From: Rhodobacteraceae bacterium HTCC2150
Lineage (GTDB): Bacteria; Pseudomonadota; Alphaproteobacteria; Rhodobacterales; Rhodobacteraceae
Assembly: GCA_000169395.1 (NCBI GenBank)
Contig: AAXZ01000002.1
Coordinates: 919,360 to 983,359 of the forward strand
Length of the DNA stretch: 64,000 nucleotides
Reading direction: 5' to 3'
Shown here: piece after piece, positions 53,468 through 62,462 of the stretch
Position numbering within the stretch: the first letter of the stretch is position 1
Layout: every line of letters begins with the position of its first letter
The notes under the pieces: model-generated
Told to the model about the DNA's origin: nothing
Seen by the model: the letters and a program-made list of their open reading frames with translations, nothing else
Database searches by the model: none
Translations under genes and position numbers: made by a program

Positions 53468-54286
53468 ATGCTTGATCAGACTCAAACACAATCTATGCAA
53501 CGCGCCAGGGGACGCGTGCATCTGGAATTCTGTGCACGGGACGGCAGCACGAAACTGACCGACCTTCACCAATCGGGTTGTGCGAAAGCACTACTTCCAA
53601 AAAATCACGCGGACCGTATTGATGCAGTGATAATCAATACGGCTGGCGGTGTCACAGGTGGAGACAGGCTGGTCTACTCAGCATCGCTAGAAGCAGGCGC
53701 CGAACTTTGCGTGACGACCCAAACCGCCGAGCGCATTTACAAATCTTCGGGCGGTGTTGGGGAAATCGAAACGCTATTTAGTTTGGCCAACGACACCGCC
53801 CTTGATTGGCTACCTCAAGAAACCATCTTGTTTGAAGAAAGCGCACTGTCGCGGCAGTTGACGGTCAAGATGGACGCAAGCGCATCAGCACTTATTCTCG
53901 AACCCATCGTGTTGGGTCGCAAAGCCATGGGCGAGACATTACAGTCATGTATTTTTACTGATCAATGGCGTGTGACGCGCGGCGGTAAACTGGCATATGC
54001 GGATGCGTTCCGCATAACCGATCCTGCGGCGCTGGCTGGGTCAGCTTGTCTTGGACAAAACCGCGCATTCGCAACCCTTGTCTATATCGCACCAGATGCA
54101 GAAGCCCGCCGCGATCAGATGCAATCGTTGATTAAATTCGATGACGTCACCACTGCGACCAGTGCGTGGAATGGATGTTTGGTCACGCGATTTATCGCTC
54201 TCGATGCACAGCCGCTACGGCGTGCTTTGATCTCAACACTTTCAGAATTTCGCGCGCATCCATTGCCGCGTGTTTGGCGTATGTAA
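53468..54286 (+). CDS. ureD: urease accessory protein UreD
   Basis: 272 residues. Family landmarks are VIINTAGGVTGGDRLVYSAS, AERIYKSSGG, and LDWLPQETILFE. Scaffold for nickel loading: UreD binds apo-urease and recruits UreF and UreG. First urease gene, 9 nt after urtE, so transport and hydrolysis genes form one continuous unit. Confidence 0.94.
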   Translation: MLDQTQTQSMQRARGRVHLEFCARDGSTKLTDLHQSGCAKALLPKNHADRIDAVIINTAGGVTGGDRLVYSASLEAGAELCVTTQTAERIYKSSGGVGEIETLFSLANDTALDWLPQETILFEESALSRQLTVKMDASASALILEPIVLGRKAMGETLQSCIFTDQWRVTRGGKLAYADAFRITDPAALAGSACLGQNRAFATLVYIAPDAEARRDQMQSLIKFDDVTTATSAWNGCLVTRFIALDAQPLRRALISTLSEFRAHPLPRVWRM

Positions 54287-54295
54287 GGAAAACAA

Positions 54296-54598
54296 ATGCA
54301 ATTGACCCCTCGTGAAAAAGATAAACTCCTTATCAGCGTTGCTGCGATGGTCGCCCGTGGGAGGTTGGAACGTGGAGTAAAGCTTAACTACCCCGAGGCC
54401 ATCGCGCTGATCACAGATTTTGTGGTCGAAGGCGCACGCGACGGGCGATCTGTGGCCGATCTGATGCAGGCAGGCGGCAAGGTCGTCACTGCGGATCAAT
54501 GCATGGAAGGCATTCCAGACATGATCCACGACGTCCAAGTCGAAGCAACCTTTCCTGACGGCACCAAATTGGTCACCGTTCACCATCCTATTCGATAG
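54296..54598 (+). CDS. ureA: urease gamma subunit UreA
   Basis: 100 residues, the standard size. Reads [20 protein letters not shown] and continues with [32 protein letters not shown]. Structural subunit of urease. Confidence 0.96.
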   Translation: MQLTPREKDKLLISVAAMVARGRLERGVKLNYPEAIALITDFVVEGARDGRSVADLMQAGGKVVTADQCMEGIPDMIHDVQVEATFPDGTKLVTVHHPIR

Positions 54599-54607
54599 AG
54601 GCATACA

Positions 54608-54913
54608 ATGATCCCAGGCGAAATTATAACCCGAAGCGGCGAGATTGTTCTGAATGATGGTGCCAAACCGATCACTCTAACTGTGGCCAATACGGGCGAC
54701 CGCCCAGTGCAGGTGGGCAGTCATTATCATTTTGGCGAAACAAACCCCGCGCTGGATTTTGATCGTACAGCCGCGCGTGGCATGCGGTTGGATATCGCCG
54801 CTGGCACAGCCGTTCGATTTGAACCCGGCCAAACCCGAGACGTGACGCTGGTACCGTTTGAAGGGGATCGACGTGTTTTCGGATTCAATCAACACATTAT
54901 GGGAGACTTATAA
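54608..54913 (+). CDS. ureB: urease beta subunit UreB
   Basis: 101 residues, standard size. Reads [13 protein letters not shown], then [20 protein letters not shown] and ending [11 protein letters not shown]. Structural subunit. Its stop overlaps the ureC start. Confidence 0.96.
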   Translation: MIPGEIITRSGEIVLNDGAKPITLTVANTGDRPVQVGSHYHFGETNPALDFDRTAARGMRLDIAAGTAVRFEPGQTRDVTLVPFEGDRRVFGFNQHIMGDL

Positions 54914-56622
54914 TGCCCACTAAAATTTCCCGTGCCGCCTATGCCGATATGTACGGACCGACAACGGGCGACAAGATACGCCTCGCAGATACAGAACTTT
55001 TTATCGAAGTCGAGCGCGACCTGACAACCTACGGCGAAGAGGTGAAGTTTGGCGGTGGTAAAGTCATTCGCGATGGGATGGGTCAATCACAAGTGACCCG
55101 TGCGAACGGCGCGGTTGATACGGTCATCACGAATGCACTGATTGTTGATGTTTCGGGCATTTACAAAGCTGACGTAGCCCTGCTGGGTGGCCAAATTCAT
55201 AAGATTGGCAAAGCAGGTAACCCTGATACGCAAACTGGTGTTGATATCATCATTGGTCCCGGAACCGAAATTATCGCAGGTGAAGGTAAAATTCTGACAG
55301 CAGGTGGATTTGATAGCCATATCCATTTCATCTGCCCACAACAGATGGAAGACGCACTTCATTCGGGCATGACAACGATGTTGGGCGGCGGCACTGGCCC
55401 CGCGCATGGTACCTTGGCCACGACGTGCACCCCTGGCCCTTGGCACATTGGACGCATGTTGCAAGCTATGGACGGTGTGCCGATGAATGTTGGTCTCTCA
55501 GGCAAAGGAAATGCCAGCCAACCCGCGGCCTTGGTTGAAATGATCAACGGGGGTGCCTGCGCGCTAAAACTGCACGAAGATTGGGGCACTACACCTGCGG
55601 CGATTGACTGCTGTTTATCGGTCGCAGACGATATGGACGTTCAGGTCATGATCCATACGGACACGCTGAACGAAAGCGGCTTTGTCGAAAACACCATTGC
55701 CGCGATGAAGGGGCGCACAATCCACGCCTTTCATACCGAAGGCGCAGGCGGCGGCCACGCGCCCGATATAATTAAAGTGTGTGGCGAAGAACATGTGATC
55801 CCATCATCGACCAATCCAACACGGCCATACACGGTCAATACGTTGGAAGAGCATTTGGACATGTTGATGGTCTGCCATCATTTGGACAAATCCATCCCCG
55901 AAGACGTAGCGTTCGCAGAAAGCCGTATTCGCAAAGAAACGATTGCAGCAGAAGACATCCTGCATGACATGGGCGCTTTTTCAATAATCGCATCCGACAG
56001 TCAGGCAATGGGCCGCGTGGGCGAAGTTGCAATCCGCACATGGCAAACCGCTCACAAGATGAAAGTCCAACGCGGTCGCCTGCCCGAAGAAACGGGCGAC
56101 AATGATAATTTCCGTGTGAAACGCTATATTGCAAAATACACGATCAACCCCGCGATCGCCCAAGGGATGAGCAAACATATCGGATCGGTGACCGATGGAA
56201 AACGCGCTGATTTGGTTCTCTGGGACCCCGCGTTTTTCGGTGTGAAACCTGAAATGGTATTGTTGGGCGGCATGATCGCTGTGGCGCAGATGGGTGATCC
56301 GAATGCATCAATTCCAACCCCGCAACCCGTTTACACACGCCCTATGTTTGGTTCCATGGGACGGGCCGTGGAACAGTCCGCTGTTTGCTTTGTCTCGCAA
56401 GCCGCCCATGATGATGGGATTGCCGGATCGCTTGGATTAGCGAAATCAACCTTGCCGGTTCAAAACACCCGTACTATCGGCAAGTCGGATATGGTGCTGA
56501 ATGATGCCAAGCCACAAATCGAAGTTGACCCCGAAACCTACGAAGTACGCGCGAATGGACAATTGCTGACGTGTGAGCCGGCTAGTGAATTGCCGATGGC
56601 ACAACGATACTTCATGTACTGA
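54913..56622 (+). CDS. ureC: urease alpha (catalytic) subunit UreC
   Basis: 569 residues. Nickel-binding elements are all visible: HxH in [14 protein letters not shown], the carbamylated lysine in [12 protein letters not shown], His in MIHTDTLNE and [15 protein letters not shown], and the mobile-flap [20 protein letters not shown] with its catalytic His. Hydrolyses urea to ammonia and carbamate in the cytoplasm. Supplies nitrogen from urea imported by UrtABCDE. Confidence 0.97.
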   Translation: MPTKISRAAYADMYGPTTGDKIRLADTELFIEVERDLTTYGEEVKFGGGKVIRDGMGQSQVTRANGAVDTVITNALIVDVSGIYKADVALLGGQIHKIGKAGNPDTQTGVDIIIGPGTEIIAGEGKILTAGGFDSHIHFICPQQMEDALHSGMTTMLGGGTGPAHGTLATTCTPGPWHIGRMLQAMDGVPMNVGLSGKGNASQPAALVEMINGGACALKLHEDWGTTPAAIDCCLSVADDMDVQVMIHTDTLNESGFVENTIAAMKGRTIHAFHTEGAGGGHAPDIIKVCGEEHVIPSSTNPTRPYTVNTLEEHLDMLMVCHHLDKSIPEDVAFAESRIRKETIAAEDILHDMGAFSIIASDSQAMGRVGEVAIRTWQTAHKMKVQRGRLPEETGDNDNFRVKRYIAKYTINPAIAQGMSKHIGSVTDGKRADLVLWDPAFFGVKPEMVLLGGMIAVAQMGDPNASIPTPQPVYTRPMFGSMGRAVEQSAVCFVSQAAHDDGIAGSLGLAKSTLPVQNTRTIGKSDMVLNDAKPQIEVDPETYEVRANGQLLTCEPASELPMAQRYFMY

Positions 56623-56658
56623 TGGCTAGTTTTAAAATGAAATCGAAGGAGACCTGTT

Positions 56659-57105
56659 TTGATAAGAGCCGTTGAAGTGATCCATTCTCACGATGCGCCG
56701 GCGGGTGTGGTTACGTTAAATTATGATGATCGGTTTCGTCGGCGCATTGCATTGACGTGTGACAATGGTTTGGCATTTTTACTGGATCTTCCCAAAGTGA
56801 TCGATCTTCATGATGGCGATGATTTGTTACTACTGGATGGCCGGCATGTGCGTGTACGCGCTGCCGCCGAACCCCTTATGAAAGCCACGTCAAATGACCC
56901 ACATCACTTGATCCGCATTGCGTGGCATGTCGGCAATCGGCACCTGCCTTGCGAAATTCATCCTGATCATTTGTTACTGCGCAGTGATCATGTGATTGCA
57001 GATATGCTGACCCAATTGGGCGCAACAGTGGAAACACTAGATGCGCCGTTCAATCCTGAAGGCGGCGCTTACGGACAGGGGCGAACGCACAGCCATGACC
57101 ATTAA
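56659..57105 (+). CDS. ureE: urease accessory protein UreE (nickel chaperone)
   Basis: 148 residues from a TTG at 56659, chosen because AAGGAG at 56646-56651 is correctly spaced and no ATG fits. Family parts are ALTCDNGLAFLLDLPK, VRAAAEPLM, AWHVGNRHLPCEIH. The C-terminal tail is short in histidine (THSHDH). It delivers nickel to the UreDFG complex. Confidence 0.9.
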   Translation: MIRAVEVIHSHDAPAGVVTLNYDDRFRRRIALTCDNGLAFLLDLPKVIDLHDGDDLLLLDGRHVRVRAAAEPLMKATSNDPHHLIRIAWHVGNRHLPCEIHPDHLLLRSDHVIADMLTQLGATVETLDAPFNPEGGAYGQGRTHSHDH

Positions 57106-57138
57106 GGTTTTCAACCATATACTGGTGTGGTCGTACGG

Positions 57139-57783
57139 ATGAGTTTTTCGGCGCAACATAAGTTGATGGCATGGCTTTCGCCCAGTTATCCAATTGGGGC
57201 GTTTTCGTACAGCCACGGGCTTGAGCACGCGATCGAAAACGGTGATGTGATCAACGCAGCACACCTAAGAGATTGGCTGGCAGATGTTCTGCAGTTCGGG
57301 TCTGGCCGCAATGATGCGATCCTATTGTCACTTGCGTACAAAGCCCAGACTGATGACAGGCTATCCGAACTGACTGAACTCACCGAAGCATTGTGCCCCA
57401 GTGCAGAACGTTATCTTGAGACAACGGCGCAGGGGCGGGCGTTTTGCAAGGTGACCTCAGATGTCTATGGCACAGATTTGCCATCCCTCTCATTGCCCGT
57501 TGCCATAGGCGCCGCGGCTAGTGACGAAGGCATGGACCTTGCAGATGTTTTGCCGCTTTATCTGCATAGCTTTGTGGCCAATATCATTAGTGCAGGCGTA
57601 CGATTTATTCCCATCGGCCAAACCGAAGGGCAAAAGGTTTTGTACGAGTTATTTGATGTTATTGAGGACGTGGCAAAAGCGGCAATGACGTCAAATGAAA
57701 CGGAACTAGGAAGCGCATGTTTTCTAGGTGATATCGCATCCATGAAACATGCAGTAATGACCACAAGGATTTTTAGAACATGA
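57139..57783 (+). CDS. ureF: urease accessory protein UreF
   Basis: About 214 residues. Begins MSFSAQHKLMAWLSPSYPIGAFSYSHGLEHAIE, characteristic of UreF. A GTG at 57127 would add four residues and cannot be excluded. Helical protein that acts with UreD and UreG in urease activation. Its stop overlaps the next start codon by ATGA. Confidence 0.93.
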   Translation: MSFSAQHKLMAWLSPSYPIGAFSYSHGLEHAIENGDVINAAHLRDWLADVLQFGSGRNDAILLSLAYKAQTDDRLSELTELTEALCPSAERYLETTAQGRAFCKVTSDVYGTDLPSLSLPVAIGAAASDEGMDLADVLPLYLHSFVANIISAGVRFIPIGQTEGQKVLYELFDVIEDVAKAAMTSNETELGSACFLGDIASMKHAVMTTRIFRT

Positions 57784-58154
57784 ACTCTACTGAAAAAGGC
57801 CGCGCATTGTCTGAAAAGCTTAATCCGGGTATGGAAAAAGCCTTGGATGATCGCTATGGTCACTTGGTTCCAGACATTGGCGAGGCTGTCGTTGATTTTG
57901 CCTACGGGCGCCAATATGCGCGGGAAGGGTTAGATTTAAGGTCACGCTATATTGCAACAATCGCTGCACTAACTGCAATTGGCGGGCATACAAAACCGCA
58001 ATTAAAAGTCAACATCGCGGGTGGTCGTAAGGCAGGTCTTAGCCAGAAAGAAATCGGCCAAACTATTTGGCAAATGTCTCTTTACGGTGGCTTTCCCGCG
58101 GCGATCAACGGATTGAATACAGCGCTAGAAGTCTTCGCGGAAGAAGACAAATGA
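57780..58154 (+). CDS. carboxymuconolactone-decarboxylase-like (CMD/AhpD fold) protein inside the urease operon
   Basis: 124 residues. CMD landmarks are [18 protein letters not shown] [20 protein letters not shown], then HVRNA-like [20 protein letters not shown] and [15 protein letters not shown]. No CxxC redox pair is present, so an AhpD-type peroxidase function is unlikely. The overlaps on both sides (ATGA with ureF and with ureG) show it is built into the operon. CMD proteins are not part of known nickel insertion. Its role is unknown. Confidence 0.88.
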   Translation: MNSTEKGRALSEKLNPGMEKALDDRYGHLVPDIGEAVVDFAYGRQYAREGLDLRSRYIATIAALTAIGGHTKPQLKVNIAGGRKAGLSQKEIGQTIWQMSLYGGFPAAINGLNTALEVFAEEDK

Positions 58155-58753
58155 ATGGCCCATTACGCATCGGTATAGGAGGGCCGGTTGGGGCAGGTAA
58201 AACTACGTTGACCGAAATGCTGTGCATAGCTTTGGGGAATGATTATTCTATGGCTGTAATTACCAATGATATTTATACCTCAGAAGATGCAGAGTATTTA
58301 ATGCGCAAACAGGTATTACCGCTTGAACGCATCCGAGGCGTTGAAACAGGGGGTTGCCCGCACACCGCAATTCGCGAAGACGCGTCAATCAATCTTGCAG
58401 AAATAGACGATTTGAACGCCAACTTTCCTGATCTTGATCTTATCCTGATCGAAAGTGGTGGGGACAACTTGGCAGCAACCTTCAGCCCCGAGCTGGCTGA
58501 CATCACTATCTACGTGATTGACGTTGCGATGGGTGAAGAGATCCCGCGTAAGGGCGGCCCCGGAATTACACGTTCAGATATTTTGATCGTCAATAAAACG
58601 GATCTTGCGCCCTATGTCGACGTTTCACTGGACGTTATGAGACGTGATGCCAGCACACAACGGAAGTTAAAACCCACCATATTCACCGATATTAAGTCAG
58701 GTCAGAATATTGATAAAATCATTGATGCGTTGAAAAACGTAGGCGGTCTATAA
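58151..58753 (+). CDS. ureG: urease accessory GTPase UreG
   Basis: 200 residues from the ATG at 58151. P-loop GPVGAGKT (11-18), metal-binding Cys-Pro-His in [35 protein letters not shown], and NKTDLAP are all diagnostic. Drives nickel transfer using GTP. Last gene of the operon. Confidence 0.96.
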   Translation: MNGPLRIGIGGPVGAGKTTLTEMLCIALGNDYSMAVITNDIYTSEDAEYLMRKQVLPLERIRGVETGGCPHTAIREDASINLAEIDDLNANFPDLDLILIESGGDNLAATFSPELADITIYVIDVAMGEEIPRKGGPGITRSDILIVNKTDLAPYVDVSLDVMRRDASTQRKLKPTIFTDIKSGQNIDKIIDALKNVGGL

Positions 58754-58776
58754 CCTAACACTGCCACCGACTGGTT

Positions 58777-59679
58777 TTATCTTTGAGAGATCTTGAAACG
58801 ATCTGCCATGAATTCCACGAACAATCTGATTTTTGGTGAAAGGTTACGCTTCTCGGCAAAAATCACGGCTACATCTGCGCCCTTTTGAACATACTCGGGG
58901 AAAAGACGTACAAGTTCACCTGTTTCGAATTTGTCGGCCACGATATATGTTGATAACCGTGCTATCCCTAATCCAGCTAAGGCTGCTTTATAAACCGCAT
59001 CTGCACTGTTGCCGACGAAATTTCCTGAGGCATCCACTGTATGGGTCTTTCCATTTAACTCTGCCGTCCAAGCATTGCGTCCGACCATGTTCGACGTGCG
59101 CAGGCAATTGAATCGTTCTAAATCCTGAAATGAAGTCGGCACGCCATGAGCTGCGATAAAATCTGGTGAAGCGCATAAAACACGCTCGTTACGCATAATT
59201 TTACGGGCTATCATGTTTGGATTGGTTAACTGTTCCGCAAAATTAATTGCGACATCGAATTGTTCTTCTTCAATATCCACATGTCGATCTGTAAGTTCAA
59301 GCGACACCGTTATTTTAGGATATTGCGCCAGAAAATTTGGTAAGGCCACGATGAGTTGAAATTTGCCAAAGGCCACACTCGATGCAATGCGCAACAAGCC
59401 GTTCGGCTCAGGATCGAAGTTGGCAATGTGATCCGCCGCATCTTGGTATTTTTCCGCAAGCGCGCAACATTTGATGTAAAATTCTGCCCCATCATCGCTG
59501 ACCGTTACCCCAGTTCGTGTGCGATGCAACAAGCGCCGTCCAACATGATCTTCTAATTGGCTGATTTGCTTACTGACGGCTGAGGGAGTTTGGCCACTTG
59601 ACCTAGAGACAGCTGAAAAGCTGCCCAAGTCGACAACCTTTACGAACAAAAGCATTTGGGACGAAATATCCATAAGCAT
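58777..59679 (-). CDS. LysR-family transcriptional regulator
   Basis: 300 residues. HTH reads VDLGSFSAVSRSSGQTPSAVSKQISQLEDHVGRRLLHRT; the effector domain resembles the group represented by E. coli DsdC/YafC-type regulators (LLRIASSVAFGKFQLIVALP). Convergent with ureG and divergent from the DUF1127 pair. Two start codons (59679 and 59673) are equally possible. Confidence 0.9.
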   Translation of the reverse strand: MLMDISSQMLLFVKVVDLGSFSAVSRSSGQTPSAVSKQISQLEDHVGRRLLHRTRTGVTVSDDGAEFYIKCCALAEKYQDAADHIANFDPEPNGLLRIASSVAFGKFQLIVALPNFLAQYPKITVSLELTDRHVDIEEEQFDVAINFAEQLTNPNMIARKIMRNERVLCASPDFIAAHGVPTSFQDLERFNCLRTSNMVGRNAWTAELNGKTHTVDASGNFVGNSADAVYKAALAGLGIARLSTYIVADKFETGELVRLFPEYVQKGADVAVIFAEKRNLSPKIRLFVEFMADRFKISQR

Positions 59680-59823
59680 ACATTAGACTAGGTTACCCGT
59701 CCCGATCTATGCGAATTTGGAACAGCCCCTATGCGTATTTGACCCGTTGAGAGGCGTGACCGTCAGCGATAACTTTTATTCAGAAGCACGGTAGATTATC
59801 GCAACCAGAAGAAAGGTCGCCAA

Positions 59824-60063
59824 ATGTTAAAAGCAATTTCACAAAACAACAGATTGCCACTTACAGCCTTAAACCATCTTCGTATGAGGTGGGTCGCATT
59901 GGTCGATGCTGTATCGGTTTATCAACAACGTCACGCGCGGTATAGCGAAACGTATAGAGAGCTGGCAGCACTGTCAGATCGCGATCTGGCTGATATTGGT
60001 ATCCCACGATCGAACATCGCTAAGCTGGCAAAAGAAGAAGCCATGAAAGCGGGCGTCAAATGA
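59824..60063 (+). CDS. DUF1127 small protein, first of a coupled pair
   Basis: 79 residues. C-terminal DUF1127 core is YRELAALSDRDLADIGIPRS. Small basic DUF1127 proteins in alphaproteobacteria are known to bind RNA and affect stress or nutrient responses. Preceded by AGAAAGG. Its stop overlaps the next gene by ATGA. Confidence 0.85.
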   Translation: MLKAISQNNRLPLTALNHLRMRWVALVDAVSVYQQRHARYSETYRELAALSDRDLADIGIPRSNIAKLAKEEAMKAGVK

Positions 60064-60326
60064 ACCAATTCGGAAACGTTATAGACCGGGCATCTGTTGG
60101 AATTCATTTGAATGAAATTTCATCAGCAACCAAGGCGCACATAAGGACATTGGCTCGAAATGTATCTGGTGCAACAAGTCGCATTATGTTGGCCCTACAG
60201 GTTGGCCGTATGACGTCAGCTTTGATGTCATTGTCTGATGAGCAACTGGAACAAATCGGCGTGATGCGCGAAGACATAGATGAGCATGCGCGCGCGTTAA
60301 TTACCTATGAATATGGCGGTTTATGA
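60060..60326 (+). CDS. DUF1127-like small protein, second of the pair
   Basis: 88 residues. The C-terminal half, MSLSDEQLEQIGVMREDIDE, follows the DUF1127 pattern (L-S-D-x-x-L-x-x-I-G) but is degenerate. The N-terminal part is longer and serine/threonine-rich. Translationally coupled to the preceding gene, so the two probably work together. Confidence 0.7.
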   Translation: MNQFGNVIDRASVGIHLNEISSATKAHIRTLARNVSGATSRIMLALQVGRMTSALMSLSDEQLEQIGVMREDIDEHARALITYEYGGL

Positions 60327-60825
60327 AAACGAAATACCGCGCCGATATAGGCGCGGGATAAGACGGTACCAGACTCGCTCCTCCCAGAGTTACCTGGCGC
60401 CTTACTAGACGAGCATTCTCCTCGGATCTCGTTTTACCGGTTGGCACGCATTATTTAATCGTGCCAACCGGGCATGCACAAACAAAATACAGCTACTATT
60501 CTCAGCCAGACGAAATACATCTGCAATCTCGGATGCAACAGTATCCATGTTTGCTGAAACAAGTTCGGTTGCCTGGCACAAATCTGACAATATCAATGTC
60601 CGCTTTGAGCTAAGCCCGCCATCAGGTTGGTACTCACCATCAATGTCCGCTCTCTGCCAGTTTTGGTCGTTAGTCCAAAAATTCTAAACGGTCACTTTGT
60701 CCGCAGTGCAGTCATCCGCTCAGGCCAAAATGCTGCACCCTGCACCAATGACGGCTTTCGGGACGGTGACTGAATGAGATTGCTGTTGGTCGAAAGTCCG
60801 CTAAGGGCCGTTCTGGTCAGCGCGA
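60327..60825. other. gene-free stretch with hairpins and intergenic repeats
   Basis: About 500 nt. CCGCGCC/GGCGCGG near 60340-60360 may end the DUF1127 transcript. A longer perfect hairpin (separate entry) follows. From about 60600 on there are degenerate repeat segments such as GCAGTGCAGTCATCCGCTCA and AATGCTGCACCCTGCACC. Confidence 0.5.
60437..60471. other. perfect 12-bp hairpin with AT-rich loop
   Basis: CCGGTTGGCACG (60437-60448) and CGTGCCAACCGG (60460-60471) are exact complements around an 11-nt loop. A T-run (TTTT) just left of the stem reads as A's in the other strand and does not give a terminator in either direction. Function unknown. Confidence 0.6.
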
Positions 60826-61431
60826 CTATTGTGGCGTTGCGGTGATGCCCGCAATCAACTGACCAGTCATCTTCGACACTGTAGGCCAAGGATAGTTGCA
60901 GATCGTGATGGAGCACAGCGCCACGCCAATCATCCCGGCAACGACGGCGTCGGTTCGGACTTTTACATCGCTACGTTTCGGATTTAGGTTTCGTACAAGG
61001 TCCGCGAACATCTGAAAACTGCCCTGGACGTCGCCGGTCTCGATGAAGCTGTCGACATCCGACCGGCCGACGTCGTTCGACATAAAGACAAGCCGAAAAT
61101 GGTCTGGGTGGTCTATCCAGTATCCCACGAATGCCAGCGCAGCCGCCTTTAGCCTTTCGGTTGGTTCAGTCTTTCGCTTTAGGCTTTCTTGGACATGTTG
61201 CGTCATCTCGTCCAGGACATCAGCCCAAAGCAGCATCAAGATCTCTGTCTTGCCTTGAAAATGTGCATAAAGGGTCGTGGGTGCGCATCCGACCGCTTTT
61301 GATAGGCGGCGCATGGAAACCGCTTCGAACCCTTTGTCGCGATAGAGCGCCATCGCATGTTGCGACACCTTTTTCCGGAATTCCAGAATATCGGTTTCGT
61401 TACGGGGTGGGCGTCCAGCCGTCTTGGTCAT
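60826..61431 (-). CDS. TetR-family transcriptional regulator
   Basis: 201 residues. HTH is ALYRDKGFEAVSMRRLSKAVG with CAPTTLYAHFQGKTEIL. The C-terminal domain (WIDHPDHFRLVFMSN) is of the TetR_C_33/WHG type. Divergent from the DUF4345 gene, with an inverted repeat in between, so it likely controls that gene and itself. Confidence 0.9.
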   Translation of the reverse strand: MTKTAGRPPRNETDILEFRKKVSQHAMALYRDKGFEAVSMRRLSKAVGCAPTTLYAHFQGKTEILMLLWADVLDEMTQHVQESLKRKTEPTERLKAAALAFVGYWIDHPDHFRLVFMSNDVGRSDVDSFIETGDVQGSFQMFADLVRNLNPKRSDVKVRTDAVVAGMIGVALCSITICNYPWPTVSKMTGQLIAGITATPQ

Positions 61432-61456
61432 TCATGAAGTCCTCATATTATTCATT

Positions 61457-61509
61457 ACGCGTTCCAAATAAATCTTGCACAGTCAAGTTAATAGTTTTAT
61501 GGAACGCGT
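61457..61509. promoter_or_regulatory. 10-bp inverted repeat ACGCGTTCCA-N33-TGGAACGCGT
   Basis: Exact arms at 61457-61466 and 61500-61509 within the 124-nt gap between divergent tetR and DUF4345 genes. The two arms are half-sites that together fit a TGGAACGCGTTCCA-type palindrome, split to either side of the presumed promoter. Candidate TetR operators. Confidence 0.5.
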
Positions 61510-61555
61510 ATCAATTAATCAGATTCAACCTCCTCAGCACACGTCAGGACTGAAC

Positions 61556-61987
61556 ATGACATTCTCCATTCTTCTGAAAACGGTACTCGCTCTGGTCGGT
61601 CTCGCGATCATGACATTGGGGTTGAACATCGGATTGGGCGGCATCCCAACGCTAGGCTGGCAGGTCTCAGAGCCGTTCATCACCGTCACCAACGAAACGA
61701 TTTACCATGTACAGGACAGCCATATCCGGTTCATCGGCGGTGTTTGGTTCAGCGTTGGTGCAATCTTCGCTCTCGGCGCGTTCCTGCAAGCCAGTTTGCG
61801 TCCGACATTGATCATTCTGTGTTCAGCAATCACCTGTGCAGGGTTGTTTCGGTTGAGCGGCGTCGAAGGTGGAGCCGTCTTCAGCGCTGCAATCCTCCCT
61901 TCTCTGGCACTGGAAATTGTCGCCTTCCCGCTCTTGGGTTGGTGGTTGGCCCGGTCGGGCAAGCGCGCGAACTTGGCTGCTGTTTGA
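61556..61987 (+). CDS. DUF4345 membrane protein
   Basis: 143 residues from the ATG at 61556, preceded by CAGGAC. Four hydrophobic helices (about 5-25, 62-80, 86-103, 112-132). Landmark HIRFIGGVWFSVGAIFALGA matches DUF4345. Function unknown. Probably repressed by the adjacent TetR regulator. Confidence 0.82.
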   Translation: MTFSILLKTVLALVGLAIMTLGLNIGLGGIPTLGWQVSEPFITVTNETIYHVQDSHIRFIGGVWFSVGAIFALGAFLQASLRPTLIILCSAITCAGLFRLSGVEGGAVFSAAILPSLALEIVAFPLLGWWLARSGKRANLAAV

Positions 61988-62221
61988 CTTAAACCCCAAT
62001 GAACAAGTTTGGATGCAATGAGAGCGTCCATTTCTACCGTACTTTGTAAATTTGCTTTCCCCAAATTTTGCGGTCGCAGCGAAGGTTCGCAAAGACGGGC
62101 CGCGCTGCAGCATCGAAGGTGGTCTTTGGATGTCGGCTGTGGGCCGTTGTCACCGTCGACAATCCAGAAGACAATTCGACAGAAATACGATTTGGCAGTG
62201 CAAAAAATAAATGCAAGCGAT

Positions 62222-62266
62222 ACCCCGTCCGAACACCCATAAAGGGCATCCAGACGGGGTGTTTTT
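62222..62266 (+). terminator. intrinsic terminator
   Basis: ACCCCGTC (62222-62229) and GACGGGGT (62253-62260) pair, followed by GTTTTT. It reads in the direction of the DUF4345 gene. Loop is long (23 nt) and itself contains ACCC/GGGC pairing. Confidence 0.65.
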
Positions 62267-62282
62267 GTGGTCTTTATCAGGA

Positions 62283-62462
62283 TTAACGCCGCTTCAGAAC
62301 ATACTCAGCCAACCACTGCCAGTAAGCCTCTGCATCGCTAAAGCCTTGTCTTTGGGCTGCCAGATCTTCTGCCTGTCTGCGTGATAAACCGCCATCATAT
62401 TGAGCAATTGCTGCGCGCTCTTCAAAGTCATCAATATCAGGAATTGGACCACACTGGCTCAT
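62283..62462 (-). CDS. 59-residue protein translationally coupled to the integrase
   Basis: Reads MSQCGPIPDIDDFEERAAIA, then QYDGGLSRRQAEDLAAQRQG and FSDAEAYWQWLAEYVLKRR. The start ATG overlaps the integrase stop (ATGA at 62459-62462). Acidic N-terminus, basic C-terminus, likely helical. Too regular and too tightly coupled to be chance. Possibly an excisionase-like or partner factor; I do not recognise the family. Confidence 0.75.
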   Translation of the reverse strand: MSQCGPIPDIDDFEERAAIAQYDGGLSRRQAEDLAAQRQGFSDAEAYWQWLAEYVLKRR

